Positions 1 through 8,413 of a stretch of 22,383 bases of DNA are shown here, piece by piece. The DNA lies in NCBI GenBank assembly GCA_023453025.1, contig JAEXUD010000002.1, forward strand, positions 1-22,383, written 5' to 3'. The notes beneath the pieces were generated by a model that made no database searches, had not been told where the DNA came from, and worked only from the letters and a program-made list of their open reading frames with translations. The position numbers and the translations under genes were made by a program. The DNA comes from Bacillota bacterium (GTDB lineage: Bacteria; Bacillota; Clostridia; Tissierellales; Sedimentibacteraceae). Within the stretch, counting starts at the first letter, position 1. Every line of letters begins with the position of its first letter.

Positions 1-138
1 GACTGGATTGTAAAACGAGTAAGCTTCATAGCACCTGTTGAAATACTTGCAGGTGAAAATGAAATGGAATCACTTGCTTTTGGTGCCCTGAGAGTATTAA
101 AGGGCGAGGAAGAAGCAAGAGAATATACTGAGCAGTAA
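1..138 (+). CDS. buk: butyrate kinase, C-terminal fragment
   Basis: Frame 1 is open from the window edge to a TAA at 136-138 and gives 45 residues. The stretch WIVKRVSFIAPVEILAGENE, followed by ESLAFGALRVLKGEEEAREY, matches what I recall of the extreme C terminus of butyrate kinases. That enzyme, of the acetate/propionate/butyrate kinase (ASKHA) superfamily, converts butyryl phosphate and ADP to butyrate and ATP in the cytoplasm. All catalytic motifs lie upstream of the window, so the call rests on the tail alone. A branched-chain acid kinase of the same family is the main alternative. The gene is followed at once by a terminator, so it ends its own transcription unit. Confidence 0.75.
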   Translation, partial: DWIVKRVSFIAPVEILAGENEMESLAFGALRVLKGEEEAREYTEQ

Positions 139-154
139 ATTAAAGAATAATATG

Positions 155-187
155 AGGACTCTCACAACGAGAGTCTTTTTGTTTTTT
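155..187 (+). terminator. rho-independent terminator after buk
   Basis: A perfect 7-bp stem, GACTCTC (157-163) with GAGAGTC (169-175), encloses a 5-nt loop. It is followed directly by a T-rich tract broken by a single G. It lies 17 bp after the buk stop and separates it from the purine operon. Confidence 0.9.
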
Positions 188-205
188 GTTCATAAATATT
201 ATCAA

Positions 206-265
206 TCGTATTAATACGAAATATACAATGTTTGCATACCGCATAGTATGTCCAATAACGAATAT
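206..265. promoter_or_regulatory. candidate operator region upstream of the pur promoter
   Basis: This holds a perfect 14-bp palindrome, TCGTATTAATACGA (206-219). It also has two similar sequences in the same orientation, AATACGAAATAT (213-224) and AATAACGAATAT (254-265). A short dyad, CATAC/GTATG (235-239 and 246-250), lies between them. The ACGAA core recalls the PurBox of Firmicute PurR, but the match is only partial. I see no purine riboswitch consensus here. The assignment is inferred from position, about 70-100 bp upstream of the -10 element. Confidence 0.35.
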
Positions 266-301
266 ATTAAAAATAATAAATATAAATTATAACAAAATGT
301 A

Positions 302-330
302 TTGACACACATTTTTGTATTTGCTAATAT
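302..330 (+). promoter_or_regulatory. sigma-A promoter of the purine operon
   Basis: The -35 box TTGACA (302-307) is perfect. A 17-bp spacer leads to TAATAT (325-330), preceded by TGC, an extended -10. Transcription should begin near 337, giving a leader of about 35 nt. That is too short to hold a riboswitch or attenuator, so control would have to act at initiation. Confidence 0.85.
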
Positions 331-372
331 GTATTTGAAATTATAAATAACACACTAATGAGGAAGGTTATT

Positions 373-3300
373 ATGAATTCTGAAGTCAAAAGAATATACG
401 TGGAAAAAAAACAAGGTTTTAATACAGAGTCGATAAGTCTTAAAAATAATTTCTCAGAAAACCTGCAGCTGAATAATTTAAAAAATGTCCGCATATTAAA
501 CAGATATGATGTTTCGCACATAAATGATGATGATTTTCGAAATGCGGTTAAAACAGTATTTTCAGAACCTAACCAGGACTGCGTCCATGGAGACATTGAT
601 ATGAGCGGAAATGTTTTTGCTGTTGAATATCTGCCCGGACAATACGACCAAAGAGCTGATTCAGCGGCACAATGCATTCAAATAGTTTCAGGCAAGGAAA
701 AGCCTATTGTAAAATATGCCAGGGTAATTGTGCTTGAAGGAGGACTGTCCGAAAACGAAATAAAAAAAATCAAGCAATACTACATAAACCCTGTAGATTC
801 AAGAGAAGCGGACTTGGCACTGCCTGGTACATTGGACGAAGTGTATCCTGAAGCCTGCCGGGTTGAAACAGTATATAATTTTATCAGCAAATCTGATGAA
901 GAATTGGAGAGATTCCGGATTGACAGGGGTCTTGCCATGAGCTTCGAGGATTTGCTTTTTTGTCAGGAATATTTCAAAAATACGGAAAAAAGAAACCCGA
1001 CCATAACTGAAATAAAGGTTATTGACACCTATTGGTCCGACCATTGCAGACATACAACATTTTCAACGGTTATTGAGAATGTGGGCTTTGATAAGGGAAA
1101 GTCAGCCGATGAAATAAAAAGTACCTATGATGAATATTTAAATACTAGAAATTTTGTATATGAAGATAAAACCAGGGATATTTCATTGATGGACCTGGCG
1201 ACCATAGGTGCAAAGGAATTAAGAAAGAAGGGACTCCTTGATGATTTGGAGATGTCTGATGAAATCAATGCATGCAGTATTGTTATAAATGTTGATGTTG
1301 ACGGCAAAAATGAAGAATGGCTTCTGATGTTTAAAAATGAAACTCACAATCATCCCACAGAAATTGAACCCTTCGGAGGTGCAGCAACATGCCTGGGAGG
1401 AGCAATCAGAGATCCTCTTTCAGGACGTTCCTATGTATATCAGGCAATGCGGATATCAGGAAGCGCAGATATCAGACAAAGACTGGAGGATACGCTGCCG
1501 GGGAAGCTTCCTCAAAGGAAGATATCCACAGAAGCAGCTGCAGGCTACAGCTCTTACGGAAACCAGATCGGTCTGGCAACAGGTTATGTAAATGAAGTAT
1601 ATCATCCTGACTATGTTGCAAAAAGAATGGAGGTAGGTGCGGTAATCGCGGCAGCTCCGAGAATAAATGTGAAAAGAGAAGCTCCCCTGGCGGGAGATGT
1701 AATCATACTTTTGGGCGGAAGAACAGGAAGAGACGGCTGCGGCGGAGCGACAGGCTCTTCAAAGGAGCATACGGAGGAATCAATCTTTACCTGCGGCTCC
1801 GAAGTGCAAAAGGGTAACGCGCCTACAGAAAGGAAAATTCAAAGGCTGTTCAGAAATCAGGATGTCAGCAGAATGATAAAAAGGTGCAATGATTTCGGTG
1901 CCGGAGGAGTATCAGTGGCAATAGGTGAATTGGCTGAGGGCCTTAATATAAATCTTGATCTTGTTCCAAAAAAATACGAAGGTCTGGACGGAACTGAGCT
2001 TGCAATATCGGAATCACAGGAGAGAATGGCTGTTGTAGTGAGAAAAGAAGATGCTCAGAAATTTAATGAGTATGCTCACGCGGAAAATCTTGAGTCAACT
2101 GTTGTTGCTTTTGTTACAGATGACAGAAGATTGAAAATGAGCTGGAGAGGCGAAACAATTCTTGACATCAGCAGGGATTTCCTTGATACAAATGGTGTTA
2201 AACAAAAAATAAACGCAGCCGTAAAAGAGCCGGAGAAGGTATTTACCCAATCGAAATTTAAAAGTGACAATTTAAAGGATGCATGGCTTGAAAATTTGGC
2301 GGATCTGAATGTCGCATCCCAAAAAGGGCTGGTGGAAAGATTTGATTCAACCGTCGGTGCAGGTACGGTACTAATGCCCTTCGGAGGGAAAAATCAGCTG
2401 ACACCTGCAGAAGGAATGGCGGCCAAGATACCTGTTCTCAATGGCACAACCGACACATGCTCATTGATGGCTTACGGATTTGACCCCTATTTATCAAAGT
2501 TGAGCCCATATCACGGAGCCATGTATGCGGTAATACATTCTGCCGCAAAAATTGTTGCCATGGGCGGAGATTATAAAAATATCAGGCTTACATTCCAGGA
2601 ATATTTCGAAAAATTAAACAGAGACCCTGAAAAGTGGGGCAAGGTGCTGAGTGCTCTGTTGGGAGCCTTCAAAGTGCAGCACGAGCTGAAAATTCCTGCC
2701 ATAGGCGGAAAGGACAGCATGTCAGGTACATTCAAGGACATAAGCGTGCCGCCGACACTTATCAGCTTTGCTGTGGCAACAGAAAATGTAAAAAATGTTA
2801 TTTCACCTGAATTCAAAAAATCAGGCAGCAAGGTTGTATTAATGAGAATTAACAAGGACGATAACAACCTTCCAAGCTTTGAAGATATAAAAACACTTTA
2901 TGCTGCAATCCACGATGAAGTAATAAAGGGAAAGGTTTTAAGTGCCCATACGGTAGGTCACGGAGGTATGGCTGCCGCCATAAGCAAGATGACCCTGGGA
3001 AATGAAATAGGCTTTAAAACAAAAGAAAGCTTAATGCTTGACAGTGACGGATGGTTTTCTGCAAGTTATGGAGATATTTTACTTGAAGTTGAACAAAATA
3101 TCCATATAAAAGATGCAATTGAAATCGGAGAAACAACCGAGGTAAAACAAATAGTCATAAACGGTTCATTTACAATAGATTTAGATGTAATAAAAAAAAT
3201 ATGGATTGAACCGCTAAACAGTATTTATCCTGTAAAGAAGGACAACAAGGGAATAATAGATGACTGTAGTTATCCAAACGGAATCAAGCTGAAGTCTTTT

Positions 3301-4110
3301 GTCAATGCAGCAAAGCCGAAAGTATTCATTCCTGTATTTCCGGGAACCAACTGTGAGTACGATACGAAAAAGGCTTTTGAAAAAGCAGGTGCCAAGGCAG
3401 AGCTGTTTGTATTTAAAAACTTAAGTACCCAGGATGTGCAGCAATCTATCAATGAAATGAACAAATTCATAAGACAGTCACAGATAATTGCATTTCCCGG
3501 CGGATTCTCGGCAGGCGATGAGCCTGAAGGCTCCGGTAAGTTTATTGCGGCAGTATTCAGAAATGATTTACTAAAGGATGCGGTAATGGATTTGCTGAAA
3601 AACAGAGATGGCTTGATCCTGGGAATCTGCAACGGATTTCAGGCGCTGATAAAGCTGGGGCTTGTTCCTTTCGGAGAAATTACAGAAATGAAAGAGGATT
3701 ATCCGACCCTGACGTACAACCATATAGGACGGCACGTATCATCATTTGTCAGAACAAAGGTAGTGAGCAACCTGTCGCCCTGGCTCAGTCAATGCAGTGT
3801 AGGAGATGTGCATTGCCTGCCGGTTTCCCACGGTGAAGGAAGGTTTGCGGCAAATGAGGATTGGATACTGAGGCTTAAGAAAAACGGACAGATAGCCACA
3901 CAATATGTTGACGATAACAATAATCCGACCTGTGACGGACTTTATAATATCAATGGGTCAGCCGAAGCTATAGAAGGGATTGCCAGCCCTGACGGCAGAG
4001 TTTTTGGGAAAATGGCTCACTCCGAACGTCTTGACAGTAATTTGTATAAAAATATTCCGGGAAACAAAAATCAGTTGATTTTTGAATCAGGAGTAAAATA
4101 CTTTAAATAA
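373..4110 (+). CDS. purL: phosphoribosylformylglycinamidine synthase, large fused type
   Basis: FGAM synthase converts FGAR, glutamine and ATP to FGAM, step 4 of purine synthesis. This is the long single-chain form (1245 aa) that carries the glutaminase in the same polypeptide, in place of separate PurS, PurQ and small PurL. Visible landmarks are WSDHCRHT (221-228), the HNHP motif (325-328), GGRTGRDGCGGATGSS in the first half, GGKDSMSG (778-785) and a C-terminal class I amidotransferase from about residue 981. Its FPGTNCEYD, nucleophile Cys1086 in GICNGFQ, and His1153/Glu1155 in SHGEGRF are all present. I chose ATG 373 over the in-frame ATG 358 because AGGAAGG (361-367) sits 5 nt ahead of 373 and overlaps the upstream candidate. 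It is the first gene of the operon, and purE follows 10 bp later. Confidence 0.96.
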   Translation: MNSEVKRIYVEKKQGFNTESISLKNNFSENLQLNNLKNVRILNRYDVSHINDDDFRNAVKTVFSEPNQDCVHGDIDMSGNVFAVEYLPGQYDQRADSAAQCIQIVSGKEKPIVKYARVIVLEGGLSENEIKKIKQYYINPVDSREADLALPGTLDEVYPEACRVETVYNFISKSDEELERFRIDRGLAMSFEDLLFCQEYFKNTEKRNPTITEIKVIDTYWSDHCRHTTFSTVIENVGFDKGKSADEIKSTYDEYLNTRNFVYEDKTRDISLMDLATIGAKELRKKGLLDDLEMSDEINACSIVINVDVDGKNEEWLLMFKNETHNHPTEIEPFGGAATCLGGAIRDPLSGRSYVYQAMRISGSADIRQRLEDTLPGKLPQRKISTEAAAGYSSYGNQIGLATGYVNEVYHPDYVAKRMEVGAVIAAAPRINVKREAPLAGDVIILLGGRTGRDGCGGATGSSKEHTEESIFTCGSEVQKGNAPTERKIQRLFRNQDVSRMIKRCNDFGAGGVSVAIGELAEGLNINLDLVPKKYEGLDGTELAISESQERMAVVVRKEDAQKFNEYAHAENLESTVVAFVTDDRRLKMSWRGETILDISRDFLDTNGVKQKINAAVKEPEKVFTQSKFKSDNLKDAWLENLADLNVASQKGLVERFDSTVGAGTVLMPFGGKNQLTPAEGMAAKIPVLNGTTDTCSLMAYGFDPYLSKLSPYHGAMYAVIHSAAKIVAMGGDYKNIRLTFQEYFEKLNRDPEKWGKVLSALLGAFKVQHELKIPAIGGKDSMSGTFKDISVPPTLISFAVATENVKNVISPEFKKSGSKVVLMRINKDDNNLPSFEDIKTLYAAIHDEVIKGKVLSAHTVGHGGMAAAISKMTLGNEIGFKTKESLMLDSDGWFSASYGDILLEVEQNIHIKDAIEIGETTEVKQIVINGSFTIDLDVIKKIWIEPLNSIYPVKKDNKGIIDDCSYPNGIKLKSFVNAAKPKVFIPVFPGTNCEYDTKKAFEKAGAKAELFVFKNLSTQDVQQSINEMNKFIRQSQIIAFPGGFSAGDEPEGSGKFIAAVFRNDLLKDAVMDLLKNRDGLILGICNGFQALIKLGLVPFGEITEMKEDYPTLTYNHIGRHVSSFVRTKVVSNLSPWLSQCSVGDVHCLPVSHGEGRFAANEDWILRLKKNGQIATQYVDDNNNPTCDGLYNINGSAEAIEGIASPDGRVFGKMAHSERLDSNLYKNIPGNKNQLIFESGVKYFK

Positions 4111-4120
4111 TGGAGGAAAT

Positions 4121-4615
4121 ATGAAGGTTGCAATAGTAATGGGAAGCGATTCTGACTTTCCGGTAGTTGAAAAGGGTTACAAAATATTAAAGGATTTTGG
4201 GGTAGATGTAACTGTAAGAGTTATATCAGCTCACAGAACACCTGATGAAGCAATTGGCTTTGCAAAAAATGCGGAATCAGAAGGATATGAACTGATTATC
4301 GGAGCAGCAGGCAAGGCCGCACATCTGCCGGGAGTTTTGGCAGGCTGCACACCCCTGCCCGTAATAGGACTTCCGATAAAATCATCTGAGCTTGATGGAA
4401 TGGATGCGCTTTTAGCCATAGTACAGATGCCTCCGGGAGTTCCGGTTGCTACAGTCGCTATAAATGGAGCTGATAATGCAGCACTCCTTGCAGTTCAGAT
4501 ATTATCGGTAAAATATGATGAACTGAGAGTTAAATTCAAGGAATACAAAAAGCAAATGGCAGAAAAGGTATTTGAAAAAAATAAAAAATTAAATGATAAA
4601 TTAGCGGAGGCTTAA
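4121..4615 (+). CDS. purE: 5-(carboxyamino)imidazole ribonucleotide mutase
   Basis: PurE (164 aa, usual length) makes CAIR in step 6. It carries GSDSD (8-12), SAHRTP (36-41), the AAHLPG loop and the PPGVPVATVAI segment. The AHR triad is typical of class I enzymes, which use N5-CAIR made by PurK; the class II sequence I can recall has AHK at this place. No purK is present in this operon, so either purK lies elsewhere or this enzyme works directly with AIR and CO2. A GGAGG site sits just ahead of the ATG. The stop is separated from purC by one base, so the two are probably translationally coupled. Confidence 0.95.
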   Translation: MKVAIVMGSDSDFPVVEKGYKILKDFGVDVTVRVISAHRTPDEAIGFAKNAESEGYELIIGAAGKAAHLPGVLAGCTPLPVIGLPIKSSELDGMDALLAIVQMPPGVPVATVAINGADNAALLAVQILSVKYDELRVKFKEYKKQMAEKVFEKNKKLNDKLAEA

Positions 4616-4616
4616 A

Positions 4617-5330
4617 ATGAAAAAATTAGAAATGATTTATGAAGGAAAAGCAAAAAAAGTTTACAAGACAGAGGATGCAAAAAAGTACATTGTTGAATAC
4701 AAGGATGATGCTACTGCATTTAACGGCGAAAAAAAGGGAACAATCATAGGAAAAGGTGTAGTAAACAACAAAATGTCTGCAGCATTATTTGCACTTTTAG
4801 AAAAAGAAGGAATTCCAACACATCAGATAGAGCTGCTAAGTGACAGAGAATCCCTGGTAAAGGCAGTTAAAATTCTTCCTCTGGAAGTAATAGTAAGAAA
4901 TGTTGCGGCAGGTTCATTAGCTAAAAGATTAGGACTTGAAGAAGGTGTTCTGATGAAAGAAACAGTACTTGAGTTTTCATATAAAAATGACGAATTAGGC
5001 GATCCTATGATTAATGACTACCATATTAAAGCAATGGAATTTGCAACAGATGAAGAGCTTAGTACCGTTAAGGAGTATGCTTTAAAGGTTAATGAAGTTC
5101 TTAAAAAGTTTTTCATGGAAATAAACATCAAGCTTATAGACTTTAAACTTGAATTCGGATTATATGATAATCAGGTTATACTTGCAGATGAAATATCTCC
5201 TGATACTTGCAGGCTGTGGGACGCTGAAACAAACAAGAAGCTGGACAAGGACAGATTCAGACGCGATATGGGCGGAGTAGAAGAAGTATATCAGGAAGTA
5301 CTTACAAGAATCAGCAGCAAACAAAAATAG
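4617..5330 (+). CDS. purC: SAICAR synthase
   Basis: PurC (237 aa) joins CAIR and aspartate with ATP to give SAICAR, step 7. The N terminus has the ATP-binding YEGKAKKVY, then DATAFNGEKK, GKGVVNNKMSA and VIVRNVAAGSLAKR. NDELGDPMIND and DEISPDT (191-197) complete the family signature, and RLWD plus KLDKDRFRRD follow at the expected places. Length and motif order match single-domain bacterial PurC, with no fusion to PurE. The start lies one base after the purE stop, inside its GGAGG-containing end, which suggests coupled translation. Confidence 0.97.
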   Translation: MKKLEMIYEGKAKKVYKTEDAKKYIVEYKDDATAFNGEKKGTIIGKGVVNNKMSAALFALLEKEGIPTHQIELLSDRESLVKAVKILPLEVIVRNVAAGSLAKRLGLEEGVLMKETVLEFSYKNDELGDPMINDYHIKAMEFATDEELSTVKEYALKVNEVLKKFFMEINIKLIDFKLEFGLYDNQVILADEISPDTCRLWDAETNKKLDKDRFRRDMGGVEEVYQEVLTRISSKQK

Positions 5331-5346
5331 CATCAAAGGAGACATT

Positions 5347-6738
5347 ATGTGCATTGAATTTATAGATGACAAGCTTCATGAGGAGTGCGGGGTTGTCGGT
5401 GTTTTTACGAAAAACCCTCAGATAACATCACAATTGATTTACTACGGCTTGTTTGCTCTTCAGCATAGAGGTCAGGAAAGTGCAGGTATTGCAATTCATA
5501 CAGGAAGCAAAATCGAGTACCATAAGGGTATGGGACTTGTAGCCGATGTTCTGTCACCTGATGTGGTTGATAAATATAACGGCAATATTGCAATAGGTCA
5601 CGTAAGATACTCAACAACAGGTGACAGCGAGTTACAAAATGCGCAGCCGTTGGTTGTAAGGTACAAGTTAGGTTCCATAGCATTGGCACACAATGGCAAT
5701 CTTGTCAATGCAGATTCTATGAGAAGCATACTTGAGGATGACGGAGTAATATTTCAAACCTCAACAGATTCAGAGGTAGTTGCAAATATGGTTGCCAGAC
5801 ATTACAAGGGAGATATTGTAAAGTCCATAAAAAATGTAACTGAGATTGTCAAAGGAGCCTATGCATTTGTTTTCATGACTGAAAATGAACTGATCGGAGT
5901 AAGGGATTTCTTCGGATTAAGACCTCTGTGCCTCGGTAAAAGACAGGACGGATACTTGCTTGCATCTGAAAGCTGTGCCATAAGTGCAATGGGAGGAGAA
6001 TTTATCAGGGATATAGAGCCGGGAGAAATAGTTGTTATAAATGAGAACGGAGTCGAAAGCATTAAAAGCACGAAGTATGCACAAAAAAAACTGTGCATAT
6101 TTGAACATGTGTATTTTGCCAGACCTGACAGCAATTTAGACGGAGTAAATGTTTATCAGTCAAGGTACAATGCAGGAAGACTGCTGGCTCAGGAATCACC
6201 TGTAAAGGCTGACTTGGTATTTTCTGTCCCTGATTCAGGAACGCCTGCGGCCCTGGGCTACGCGGCAGAACTGAATATACCATTTGGCCTCGGTCTTATT
6301 AAGAACAGATATGCCAAGCGTACATTCATAGAACCTAAGCAGGAATTAAGAGAGCAGGGAGTCAAAACCAAACTGAGCGTTTTGAAGGAGCTGGTCAAGG
6401 ACAAGGTTGTGGTAATGATTGATGACAGCATTGTGAGAGGAACTACAATGAGACAGATTGTCAGCATGGTAAAGGATGCCGGAGCCAAGGAAGTACATGT
6501 AAGGATTGCTTCACCGCCCGTGATGTATTCATGTTTTTTCGGGATAAATACACCCGACCGAAAGAAGCTCATAGGTGCGAATAAAACGATAGAGGAAATC
6601 CGGGAATTCATAAATGCCGACAGCATATATTATTTAAGTCTGGATGGTCTTGTGAAATCAACAGCTTCAACAAACAACTATTGTCTTGGATGTTTAAACG
6701 GAGACTACCCTATGGAAGTGCCAAACAACGGAATGTAA
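5347..6738 (+). CDS. purF: amidophosphoribosyltransferase, Fe-S type
   Basis: PurF (463 aa) commits PRPP to purine synthesis: PRPP plus glutamine gives phosphoribosylamine. The precursor begins with a 13-residue leader, and self-cleavage before Cys14 (HEECGVVGVF) would expose the N-terminal nucleophile of the glutaminase domain. The PRPP loop is IDDSIVRGTT (residues 358-367). Four cysteines, Cys250, Cys396 and the pair Cys446/Cys449 in CLGC, fall where the Bacillus subtilis enzyme binds its 4Fe-4S cluster, so this is the oxygen-labile clostridial/Bacillus form, in keeping with an anaerobe. AAAGGAG precedes the ATG, and purC ends 16 bp upstream. Family members are usually inhibited by AMP and GMP. 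Confidence 0.97.
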   Translation: MCIEFIDDKLHEECGVVGVFTKNPQITSQLIYYGLFALQHRGQESAGIAIHTGSKIEYHKGMGLVADVLSPDVVDKYNGNIAIGHVRYSTTGDSELQNAQPLVVRYKLGSIALAHNGNLVNADSMRSILEDDGVIFQTSTDSEVVANMVARHYKGDIVKSIKNVTEIVKGAYAFVFMTENELIGVRDFFGLRPLCLGKRQDGYLLASESCAISAMGGEFIRDIEPGEIVVINENGVESIKSTKYAQKKLCIFEHVYFARPDSNLDGVNVYQSRYNAGRLLAQESPVKADLVFSVPDSGTPAALGYAAELNIPFGLGLIKNRYAKRTFIEPKQELREQGVKTKLSVLKELVKDKVVVMIDDSIVRGTTMRQIVSMVKDAGAKEVHVRIASPPVMYSCFFGINTPDRKKLIGANKTIEEIREFINADSIYYLSLDGLVKSTASTNNYCLGCLNGDYPMEVPNNGM

Positions 6739-6748
6739 AGGAGAAATT

Positions 6749-7789
6749 ATGTCTGATAAATTAACATATAAGGATTCTGGTGTGGATATTCATGCCGGCT
6801 ATGAAACGGTCAGCTTGATTAAGGAATATGTTAAAAAAACATATACAAAAGGAGTTATGTCCGACATCGGCGGCTTTGGCGGCATGTTTGCGATAGATAA
6901 AAATGAATACGAGGAGCCCGTTCTTGTTTCGGGAACAGACGGTGTCGGAACAAAGCTCATGATTGCGTTTAAGACAAATATTCATGATACCATAGGTGAA
7001 GATGCTGTTGCCATGTGCGTCAACGATGTTATATGCCAGGGGGCAAAACCGCTGTTCTTCCTGGATTATATTGCAACAGGAAAGCTGGACCCCAAAAAAG
7101 CTTCTGATATAGTAAAGGGTGTGGCTAACGGATGTATCAAAGCAGGTGCTGCCCTTGTCGGAGGAGAGACTGCGGAAATGCCGGGGCTTTACGGTGACGG
7201 CGAATATGACATCGCAGGCTTTTGTGTAGGCATAGCAGACAAAAAGAAAATTATTGACGGTTCCGGTATAACGGAGGGGGATATACTCATAGGAATTCCT
7301 TCAAGCGGTATTCATTCCAACGGGTACTCCCTGGTGAGAAAAGTTTTTTTTGATCATAGGAATTATGACGTTAATGATTATATCGAGGAGCTTGGGAGTA
7401 CTTTAGGCGAGGCATTGATGGTTCCCACAAGAATCTATCCTAAGCTGATATTGGATTTAATATCTGAATTTAAAATAAAAGGTATGTCAAATATAACCGG
7501 AGGCGGTTTCTATGAAAATATTCCGAGGATGTTCCCCGAAGGGATAACAGCTGATATTGAAACAAAAAATATTGATGTGCTTCCGATTTTCAAGCTGATG
7601 CAAAAAGAAGGCAATATTGATATCGATGAAATGTATTCAACCTTTAATATGGGAATCGGAATGGTATTGGCTGTCGGTAAAGAAGTATCTGATGATGTTA
7701 TTAAATATTTGCAAGGTGCAGGTGAAAAACCTGTTATAATAGGAAAGACTGTAAAGAGGGAAGGCGGTCTTAAAATATGCCACCGTTAA
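6749..7789 (+). CDS. purM: AIR synthetase (FGAM cyclo-ligase)
   Basis: PurM (346 aa) closes the imidazole ring: FGAM plus ATP gives AIR, step 5. Landmarks are GTDGVGTK (62-69), the metal and substrate segment AMCVNDVICQGAKPLFFLDY, GGETAEMPG (138-146), SSGIHSNGYSL and GGGFYENIPRMFP. Length and motif order are standard for the PurM/SelD/HypE fold. The spacing from purF is 10 bp, with GGAG ahead of the ATG. The last 13 bases overlap the start of purN in another frame. Confidence 0.97.
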   Translation: MSDKLTYKDSGVDIHAGYETVSLIKEYVKKTYTKGVMSDIGGFGGMFAIDKNEYEEPVLVSGTDGVGTKLMIAFKTNIHDTIGEDAVAMCVNDVICQGAKPLFFLDYIATGKLDPKKASDIVKGVANGCIKAGAALVGGETAEMPGLYGDGEYDIAGFCVGIADKKKIIDGSGITEGDILIGIPSSGIHSNGYSLVRKVFFDHRNYDVNDYIEELGSTLGEALMVPTRIYPKLILDLISEFKIKGMSNITGGGFYENIPRMFPEGITADIETKNIDVLPIFKLMQKEGNIDIDEMYSTFNMGIGMVLAVGKEVSDDVIKYLQGAGEKPVIIGKTVKREGGLKICHR

Positions 7790-8409
7790 AAATAGGTGTG
7801 TTGATTTCAGGCTCAGGAACAAACCTCCAGTCAATAATAGACAACATTGAAAAGGGATACATCAATGGAGAAATAGCGGTTGTGATTTCTAACAAGGAAA
7901 GTTCGTATGGACTTGAAAGAGCAAGGAAACACAATATCGATGCGGTATTTATCAATCAAAAGCATTATGACAGCTTTGAGAGTTTCAATGATGCAATAAT
8001 GGAGGAGCTTGAAAACCACAGGGCAGATATTGTAGTACTGGCAGGATATTTAAAAATACTGTCACACAAATTTATAAAAAATTACAGAAATAAAATAATC
8101 AACATACATCCGTCGCTTATACCGTCTTTTTGCGGCAAGGGATTTTACGGATTAAAGGTACACGAGGCAGCTGTGAGCTACGGAGTCAAGGTCAGCGGCG
8201 CAACTGTTCATTTTGTTGATGAGGATGCTGATACCGGACCGATTATCCTGCAGGAAACGGTCAGTGTATGTGACAATGATACAGCGGAATCACTGCAGCA
8301 AAAAATTCTGGAAATAGAACACAGATTGCTGCCGTTGGCAGTGAAGCTTATATGTGAAGACAGACTGGAGATTTCAGGAAGAAAAGTAAAAACTAAGGAG
8401 TTGAATTAA
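7777..8409 (+). CDS. purN: phosphoribosylglycinamide formyltransferase
   Basis: PurN (210 aa) moves a formyl group from 10-formyl-THF to GAR, step 3. The phosphate loop is ISGSGTNLQ near the N terminus. The catalytic trio is visible as Asn109 and His111 (NIHPSLIPSF) and Asp152 in DADTGP. The loop FCGKGFYGLKVHEA is somewhat longer than in the E. coli protein. The ATG overlaps purM by 13 bp and has only a distant GGGAAGG (7758-7764), so re-initiation from purM translation is likely. No purT is present, so this operon relies on folate-linked formyl transfer. Confidence 0.95.
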   Translation: MPPLKIGVLISGSGTNLQSIIDNIEKGYINGEIAVVISNKESSYGLERARKHNIDAVFINQKHYDSFESFNDAIMEELENHRADIVVLAGYLKILSHKFIKNYRNKIINIHPSLIPSFCGKGFYGLKVHEAAVSYGVKVSGATVHFVDEDADTGPIILQETVSVCDNDTAESLQQKILEIEHRLLPLAVKLICEDRLEISGRKVKTKELN

Positions 8410-8413
8410 ATCT

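Noticed and set aside
188..357. Purine riboswitch ahead of purL
   Set aside because: The conserved loop sequences are absent, and the strong sigma-A promoter leaves a leader of only about 35 nt.
358..372. Upstream ATG of purL at 358
   Set aside because: The ribosome site AGGAAGG lies within these codons and is correctly spaced for ATG 373.
5859..6626. Long minus-strand frames inside purF
   Set aside because: They lie antisense to a well-conserved gene, lack ribosome sites and show no recognisable protein features.
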